Below, piece by piece: positions 15,609 to 20,037 of a stretch of 20,037 nucleotides of DNA. A program made the position numbers and the translations under genes. The notes beneath the pieces were generated by a model. It was not told the origin of the DNA. It did no database searches and was given only the letters and a program-made list of their open reading frames with translations. The stretch comes from Bacillota bacterium (GTDB lineage: Bacteria; Bacillota; Clostridia; Acetivibrionales; DSM-1351), in NCBI GenBank assembly GCA_023426005.1, contig JAFABO010000184.1, positions 1 to 20,037 of the forward strand, written 5' to 3'. Each line of letters begins with the position of its first letter. Position 1 is the stretch's first letter.

Positions 15609-16112
15609 ATGGCTTCGATATTGGAAGATAATTTGCAGATTGAAAATGAAGACACTCAAAAAGGAAGATTCCTGACATTTACATTGGGAAAGGAGGATTA
15701 CGGGATAGAAATAAAATATGTAACCGAGATAATTGGAATACAGCCCATAACACAGGTGCCGGAATTGCCGGATTATTTGAAAGGCATTATTAACCTCAGA
15801 GGCAAAATAATTCCGGTGATGGATGTAAGACTCAGATTTAAAAAAGAACCTCTGGATTACACCGACCGGACCTGCATAATAGTAATAGATATAAATGAAA
15901 CTTCCATAGGACTCATCGTCGACACGGTATCTGAGGTGGCTTCCATTGATGATGAGGATATTATGCCGCCTCCCAATTCCAAAACTGGCTTTAATAACAA
16001 ATATGTCAAAGGGATAGGAAAACTCGGGAATGAAGTAAAACTGCTTTTGGACTGCGGAAAGATATTAAGTGAGGATGAGACTGAACTGCTGGAAAATATA
16101 GTGCAGGCTTAA
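15609..16112 (+). CDS. cheW: Chemotaxis coupling protein CheW
   Basis: This 167-residue protein links receptors to CheA. The CheW SH3-like fold is clear: RFLTFTLGKEDYGIEIKYV (about 20-38), PDYLKGIINLRGKIIPVMDV (about 57-76), TCIIVIDINETSIGLIVDTV and VKGIGKLGNEVKLLLDCGK near the end. AAAGGAGA lies just before the ATG, and the start is 12 bases past the cheA stop, so the two are cotranscribed and probably translationally coupled. Length and motifs are ordinary. Confidence 0.95.
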   Translation: MASILEDNLQIENEDTQKGRFLTFTLGKEDYGIEIKYVTEIIGIQPITQVPELPDYLKGIINLRGKIIPVMDVRLRFKKEPLDYTDRTCIIVIDINETSIGLIVDTVSEVASIDDEDIMPPPNSKTGFNNKYVKGIGKLGNEVKLLLDCGKILSEDETELLENIVQA

Positions 16113-16178
16113 TTATTAACAGCAGATCCACCTGGTTTATTTAAATTAAAATACACATATCATAAAGGGAGGCTTTAT

Positions 16179-18020
16179 ATGAATTGGTTCAAAAATATGA
16201 AAATAGCGGCAAAGCTTATTACAGGCTTTGTTATTGTGGCATTGATAGCAGGAATCGTAGGCATTGTGGGTGTCATTAATATTGTTCAGATAAATAATGC
16301 CGATACAGAGCTGTATGAAGTAAATACGGTACCCATAACAGAGCTGGCTACCGCAAATGAGAAGTACCAGAGAATCAGACTCAATATGCTGAATGTTATA
16401 ATAAATAAAGATGCTCAATCAATGAATGAAAACATTACCAAGATCAGTCAGTTTCAGGAGGAAATGCAGACTGCGCTGGACAGTTTCGGAAAAACCATTG
16501 TGGACAGCCAGGTGAGAGCGGAGTACGACTCTCTTGTAAAAACTATAGATGAAGAATTTCTTCCATATAGCAAACAAGTTACCGATCTGGCTTTGGCAGA
16601 TAAAAACGATGAAGCGCATCAGCTCACCAAGACAAAGGGAGATAGCTTGAATAAGGCTATTCAGGCCAACTATGACAACCTGTTCAACATGAAGGTGGAC
16701 GATGCCAGTAAAAAATCCCAGAGCAACGACGGCGCGGCACAAACAGCTATTGTGATGATGATAATATTTATTGCTGTCGGAATGTTTTTAGCCATAGGCC
16801 TGGGACTGATTATATCAAGAATTATCAGCAATCCTATAAAAAATATGGTTGTTGCGGCAGACAGGCTCTCCCTGGGAGATGTTGAAGTAAGCGTACAGGC
16901 CGATACAAAAGATGAAATAGGCAATCTTATGCTCTCCTTCTCCAAAATGGTGGAAAATATACGGAATCAGGCATTGATTGTGGAGCGTATGGCAGCAGGC
17001 GATCTGACCATCGATGTAAAGGTAAGATCAGATAAGGATCTGCTTGGCAAAAAGCTCAGTGAGATGATAGAAACAAATAATGAGGTGTTGGGCAATATTA
17101 ATTTTGCTTCGGAACAGGTGGCGCTGGGGGCCAGACAGGTGTCCTCATCAAGCCAGATGCTGTCACAGGGCTCTACTGAACAGGCGAGCTCGGTTGAAGA
17201 GATTACTTCATCAATAACCCAGGTGGCAGCCCAGACGAGACAAAATGCCCAGAATGCCGGCCTTGCAAATGAACTTGCCGTATCAGCCAAGGATAATGCA
17301 GCCAGGGGCAACTCCCAGATGCAGGAGATGGTAAAGGCAATGGCCGAAATCAATGAGTCTTCGGCAAATATATCAAAAATAATAAAAGTCATTGACGAAA
17401 TAGCTTTCCAGACCAATATACTTGCGCTGAATGCAGCCGTGGAAGCCGCAAGAGCCGGACAGCACGGGAAGGGCTTTGCAGTAGTCGCCGAAGAGGTGAG
17501 GAATCTTGCCGCAAGAAGTGCCAATGCAGCAAAAGAAACCACCGAAATGATAGAGGGTTCCATCAAGAAGGTTGAAATAGGCACAAAGATTGCCAATGAG
17601 ACGGCGGCGGCATTGGACGAAATTGTGGGAGGTGTGGCAAAGGCAGCGGCGCTTGTGGGTGATATCGCAGTGGCATCGAATGAACAGGCCACAGGTATAT
17701 CCCAGATCAATTCGGCCATCGAACAGGTTGCCCAGGTTGTCCAGACAAATTCAGCTACTGCCGAAGAGTGTGCGGCTGCCAGTGAAGAGCTTTCGGGCCA
17801 GGCCGACATGCTTAAAGAATCGGTATCCAGATTCAAGTTGAAAAAAGCTAAAGCCGCCGCATTTACAGCTAATGATGTGCTTACACCTGATATGCTCCGT
17901 ACAATAGAGGGAATGCTTGAACGGAAAAAGAGTAAGGAAAACTCCAATACACCTGAGGAGGAAGCAGCCGCCGCAAAACCCAAAATATCTCTCGATGACA
18001 ATGACTACGGCAAGTACTAG
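16179..18020 (+). CDS. Methyl-accepting chemotaxis protein with four-helix-bundle sensor and tandem HAMP
   Basis: This receptor has 613 residues. A membrane helix (about 13-36) is followed by a helical 4HB_MCP_1 sensor (about 38-185) and a second membrane helix (about 189-214). A HAMP domain (about 215-265) is followed by a second HAMP-like unit (about 264-306, AAGDLTIDVKVRSDKDLLG). The signalling domain has its tip at about 406-444 (EIAFQTNILALNAAVEAARA, then GKGFAVVAEEVRNLAARS). A 60-residue tail (about 554-613), rich in Ala, Lys and Glu, extends beyond the signalling domain and ends in LDDNDYGKY. It sits between cheW and cheR with a 66-base gap and a GGGAGG site, so it is likely the main receptor of this cluster. 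Ligand unknown. Confidence 0.94.
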   Translation: MNWFKNMKIAAKLITGFVIVALIAGIVGIVGVINIVQINNADTELYEVNTVPITELATANEKYQRIRLNMLNVIINKDAQSMNENITKISQFQEEMQTALDSFGKTIVDSQVRAEYDSLVKTIDEEFLPYSKQVTDLALADKNDEAHQLTKTKGDSLNKAIQANYDNLFNMKVDDASKKSQSNDGAAQTAIVMMIIFIAVGMFLAIGLGLIISRIISNPIKNMVVAADRLSLGDVEVSVQADTKDEIGNLMLSFSKMVENIRNQALIVERMAAGDLTIDVKVRSDKDLLGKKLSEMIETNNEVLGNINFASEQVALGARQVSSSSQMLSQGSTEQASSVEEITSSITQVAAQTRQNAQNAGLANELAVSAKDNAARGNSQMQEMVKAMAEINESSANISKIIKVIDEIAFQTNILALNAAVEAARAGQHGKGFAVVAEEVRNLAARSANAAKETTEMIEGSIKKVEIGTKIANETAAALDEIVGGVAKAAALVGDIAVASNEQATGISQINSAIEQVAQVVQTNSATAEECAAASEELSGQADMLKESVSRFKLKKAKAAAFTANDVLTPDMLRTIEGMLERKKSKENSNTPEEEAAAAKPKISLDDNDYGKY

Positions 18021-18102
18021 GTATTAAAGCTGCATAAACAGGGGCTGTAAAATTTACTTGTTTCAACTTTACAACAGTCTCCTGTTCAAATTAGGAGTCA
18101 AT

Positions 18103-18915
18103 ATGAGGCAGATGACAGAGGAAGAATTCATTGATTTAGTTGATTATGTAAAGCAAAACTATGGGGTAAATCTAATACATAAAAAATCACTGGTTTCGGG
18201 AAGGTTAATAAATTATCTTGCAGAAAATAACTTTTCCAGTTTTACCGATTACATAAATCACATAAAAGCGGACAGGACCGGCAGGTCTGCTGCTGCAATG
18301 ATTGACAGGCTTACAACAAACCATACGTATTTTATGCGTGAAAATCAACATTTTGATTTCTTCAGAGATCATGTACTGCCTCAGCTTGAGAGGAACTGTG
18401 ACAAAAAGAAGGATATGTGTATATGGAGTGCCGGCTGCTCTACGGGAGAGGAACCCTATACCCTGGCCATGATAATCCATGATTACTTTGGAGCTTCAAA
18501 AAGTAATTGGGATACCAGTATTCTTGCCACAGACATATCAACAAAAGTTCTGGACAGGGCTGTTACCGGTGTCTATAACAGGGAAACCCTATCCAAGCTG
18601 CCGGAGGCCTGGAGAAAAAAATATTTTACCGCTCAAAGGGAGGAGTCTTTTAAAATTTGTGACAAAATAAGAAAGGAAATCATTTTCAGAAGATTTAATT
18701 TGATGACCGGCTATTTTCCGTTTAAGAGAAAGTTTCATGTAATATTTTGCAGGAATGTGATGATATATTTTGATAATGAGACAAAGCGTGAACTGGTGAA
18801 TAAGTTTTACGAGAGCACTGAGGAAGGCGGTTACCTTTTTATAGGCCACTCCGAATCCCTAAACAGAGAAGATTCAAAGTACAGGTGTGTTATGCCGGCT
18901 GTATACAGAAAATAA
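18103..18915 (+). CDS. cheR: Chemotaxis receptor methyltransferase CheR
   Basis: CheR methylates receptor glutamates with S-adenosylmethionine to drive adaptation. I use the ATG at 18103, which has AGGAG five bases upstream; an upstream in-frame TTG has none. The 270 residues show the N-terminal helical domain (1-75), then RLTTNHTYFMRE (69-80), the SAM loop IWSAGCSTGEEPYTLAMI (107-124), ATDIS (142-146) and FCRNVMIYFD (215-224). The end contains FIGHSESL (246-253). No TPR extension is present. It closes the cluster; the matching methylesterase CheB is absent from the window, where a broken AraC fragment and a HAD gene follow instead. Confidence 0.95.
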   Translation: MRQMTEEEFIDLVDYVKQNYGVNLIHKKSLVSGRLINYLAENNFSSFTDYINHIKADRTGRSAAAMIDRLTTNHTYFMRENQHFDFFRDHVLPQLERNCDKKKDMCIWSAGCSTGEEPYTLAMIIHDYFGASKSNWDTSILATDISTKVLDRAVTGVYNRETLSKLPEAWRKKYFTAQREESFKICDKIRKEIIFRRFNLMTGYFPFKRKFHVIFCRNVMIYFDNETKRELVNKFYESTEEGGYLFIGHSESLNREDSKYRCVMPAVYRK

Positions 18916-18937
18916 TGTCCAAAAAAATATACTTCCT

Positions 18938-19051
18938 TGTGCAGGTGCCATTCAGGGTTCTGTCAAATATATAAGCCTGAATTACAGCATAACATTTAAA
19001 AAGCCGGTGGGTGTGACACCTGATGAATTTCGTGATAAATTGAACAGGTAA
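18938..19051 (+). pseudogene. C-terminal remnant of an AraC-family regulator
   Basis: A 37-codon frame ending at TAA 19049-19051 reads YSITFKKPVGVTPDEFRDK near its end. FKK...G.TP.EFR is the signature of the last helix-turn-helix of AraC proteins (compare ITPREYRK in the AraC gene at 5420). No start, ribosome binding site or upstream helix-turn-helix is present; the frame runs back to the cheR stop without further similarity. I read it as the tail of a regulator whose front part was deleted. It is not a recent copy of the other AraC gene in the window. Confidence 0.6.
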
Positions 19052-19105
19052 GCTTTGCTGCTTTGGGCAATTCCTTTTGCACTTTGGGCACATGGAGGTT
19101 AATTG

Positions 19106-19705
19106 ATGATAAAAAATATTATTTTCGATTTGGGAAATGTACTTTTGGCATACACGCCGGATAAATATATCACAACCCTGACAGAAGATGCGGAAGCTGC
19201 GGAGGCAGTGCTCCGGGAGGTGTTCTGCAGCAGTGAGTGGCTGGAGCTGGATGCCGGAAGTATAACCGAAGAAAGTGCGGTTGAGAGCATCAGCCTGAGA
19301 ATTCCGCAATATGCCGGGCTGGTCAGAAGGGCCATGGGCAGCTGGCATTCCGATCTGACTCCCATAGAAGGCATGGCAGAACTGGTGGAAAAGTTAAAAG
19401 GTGAAAACTATAATATATATCTGCTTTCCAATACAAGTATGAAGTTTTTCAGTTATATGGATAAAGTTGAAATGTTCAAACACTTCGACGGTTTTATAAT
19501 ATCGGCCAAGGAGAAGCTGGTCAAACCTGACAGAAAAATCTTTGAATGTATTTGTTCCAGATTCGGCTTAGCCGCCGGAGAATGCCTGTTTATTGATGAT
19601 CTGCAGGCCAATATCGACGGTGCTCAAAGTGCCGGACTCAGTGCCCATCTGTTCCAGGGAGCCGAAGAACTGACGCAATTTTTGAAGAATAGTAATATTG
19701 TATAA
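19106..19705 (+). CDS. HAD-superfamily hydrolase, YihX-like
   Basis: A 199-residue HAD phosphatase-type protein. I chose ATG 19106 with GGAGG seven bases upstream rather than the adjacent TTG. Motif I is IIFDLGNVLL (D8); the usual second aspartate is replaced by glycine (G10), as in the YihX and epoxide-hydrolase N-domain group. Motif II is YLLSNTS (S108, N109), motif III includes K140 in VKPDRKIFE, and motif IV is FIDDLQANIDGA (D164, D165). YihX of E. coli dephosphorylates glucose-1-phosphate; whether this protein is an active phosphatase or a related hydrolase is uncertain. It stands after the AraC remnant and before a terminator, so it is probably expressed alone or by read-through from cheR. 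Confidence 0.88.
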   Translation: MIKNIIFDLGNVLLAYTPDKYITTLTEDAEAAEAVLREVFCSSEWLELDAGSITEESAVESISLRIPQYAGLVRRAMGSWHSDLTPIEGMAELVEKLKGENYNIYLLSNTSMKFFSYMDKVEMFKHFDGFIISAKEKLVKPDRKIFECICSRFGLAAGECLFIDDLQANIDGAQSAGLSAHLFQGAEELTQFLKNSNIV

Positions 19706-19770
19706 TTAAATTAACCGTCATGCGGATATAACTGTATCTCAACTTTGTAGTTAAACAGCTTGTACGGATT

Positions 19771-19800
19771 ATACCGGTACGCGAGTACAACTTCATGAAA
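19771..19800 (+). repeat. Second copy of the 24-bp repeat with extension
   Basis: Positions 19771-19794 are the exact inverse of 4949-4972, and the extension to 19800 (CAACTTCATGAAATA) matches the arms of the element at 5121-5367. The copy runs into a terminator hairpin. In frame it reads IIPVREYNFMK and then a stop codon. The remaining 19706-19770 shows nothing else. Confidence 0.7.
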
Positions 19801-19833
19801 TAAGGCTATTGAAAAAAATAGTCTTATTTTTTT
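19799..19833 (+). terminator. Rho-independent terminator after the HAD gene
   Basis: AATAAGGCTATT (19799-19810) and AATAGTCTTATT (19817-19828) pair over 12 positions with one G-T pair and a 6-nt loop, followed by a run of T. It overlaps the end of the repeat copy by two bases. Confidence 0.87.
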
Positions 19834-19843
19834 ATGCCCCTCA

Positions 19844-19858
19844 TATACTTTAATGTTA
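19844..19858 (+). promoter_or_regulatory. TATACTTTAATGTTA motif before the last gene
   Basis: This 15-base word matches 8746-8760 at 14 positions. Both copies lie within 20 bases downstream of a hairpin and 26-47 bases before a start codon. TATACT may be a -10 element; a further TATAAT occurs at 19875-19880 without a good -35. Confidence 0.3.
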
Positions 19859-19905
19859 AGGCATATCACGGCCTTATAATATTAAAGCAAAGGAGAATCC
19901 TTGTC

Positions 19906-20037
19906 ATGGGCAATAATTATCAGAGACAGTTTTATATATTTCAGAACATGGATAACAATCTGGGCAATCCGACGGGCTATATAAAGGTTGAGATAAATGA
20001 TCCGACTGCAAAGCTGCAAATATCACTTGGGAACCTG
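19906..20037 (+). CDS. Unknown protein, 3' end beyond the window
   Basis: An open frame starts at ATG 19906 with AGGAG ten bases upstream and runs off the window after 44 codons. The visible sequence, MGNNYQRQFYIFQNMDNN and then GYIKVEINDPTAKLQISLGNL, has no signal peptide or membrane helix. The pattern GYIKVEI...KLQISLGNL suggests a beta-rich domain. I do not recognise a family with confidence. It is the first gene after a terminator, so it begins a new transcription unit. Confidence 0.65.
   Translation, partial: MGNNYQRQFYIFQNMDNNLGNPTGYIKVEINDPTAKLQISLGNL

Noticed and set aside
16967..18001. Long open frame on the minus strand inside the second chemoreceptor
   Set aside because: It is the antisense of an Ala/Ser/Glu-rich coiled-coil coding region, which often leaves the opposite strand open. 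It has no ribosome binding site and a low-complexity product. The same applies to 3889-4617 in the first receptor.
4949..19794. The 24-bp inverted repeats as ends of a 14.8-kb composite transposon
   Set aside because: The interval contains rsmA and a full chemotaxis operon, no transposase, and no target-site duplication. Compared with the element at 5121-5367 the copies face the wrong way to be outer ends.

Overview
This window comes from the chromosome of a low-GC, Gram-positive anaerobe of the Clostridia. The evidence is the AT-rich intergenic DNA, strong GGAGG-type ribosome binding sites, a G5/3D-domain cell-wall protein, a KhtTU-type antiporter pair and a clostridial-style chemotaxis operon. 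A Ruminiclostridium-like cellulolytic clostridium is my guess, not something the sequence proves. No tRNA, rRNA, CRISPR array or complete insertion sequence was seen.

Layout. (1) 3-986: the 3' part of a YabE-like G5/3D cell-wall protein with a terminator. (2) 1158-4942: a large XRE-type regulator and a Cache-domain chemoreceptor, transcribed divergently from a region centred on a 34-bp near-perfect palindrome. (3) 4943-5419: non-coding DNA with a 24-bp repeat copy and a 247-bp self-complementary, MITE-like element. (4) 5420-8286: an AraC regulator divergent from a ThuA-domain protein and a Gfo/Idh/MocA dehydrogenase, probably a small sugar-modification operon. (5) 8287-11189: terminator, promoter, a long leader with a 14-codon peptide ORF and a hairpin, then a K+/H+ antiporter regulatory subunit, its membrane partner and a short YitT-like membrane protein. 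(6) 11259-12191: rsmA (ksgA) with its own promoter and a strong terminator. (7) 12207-13091: a small tyrosine recombinase gene flanked by two 29-bp inverted, internally palindromic sites. (8) 13172-18915: cheY-cheA-cheW-mcp-cheR. (9) 18938-20037: a broken AraC fragment, a HAD hydrolase, a second copy of the 24-bp repeat, a terminator and the start of an unknown gene.

How it works together. The chemotaxis operon supplies histidine kinase, coupling protein, response regulator, receptor and methyltransferase; the receptor at 2936 could feed the same complex. No cheB, cheC or cheD lies in the window. The most interesting structure is the recombinase with inverted flanking sites directly upstream of cheY: if those sites are its substrates, inversion would flip its own gene and change what DNA faces the chemotaxis operon. 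The antiporter leader, the divergent palindrome and the SD-sequestering hairpin before rsmA are further regulatory candidates.
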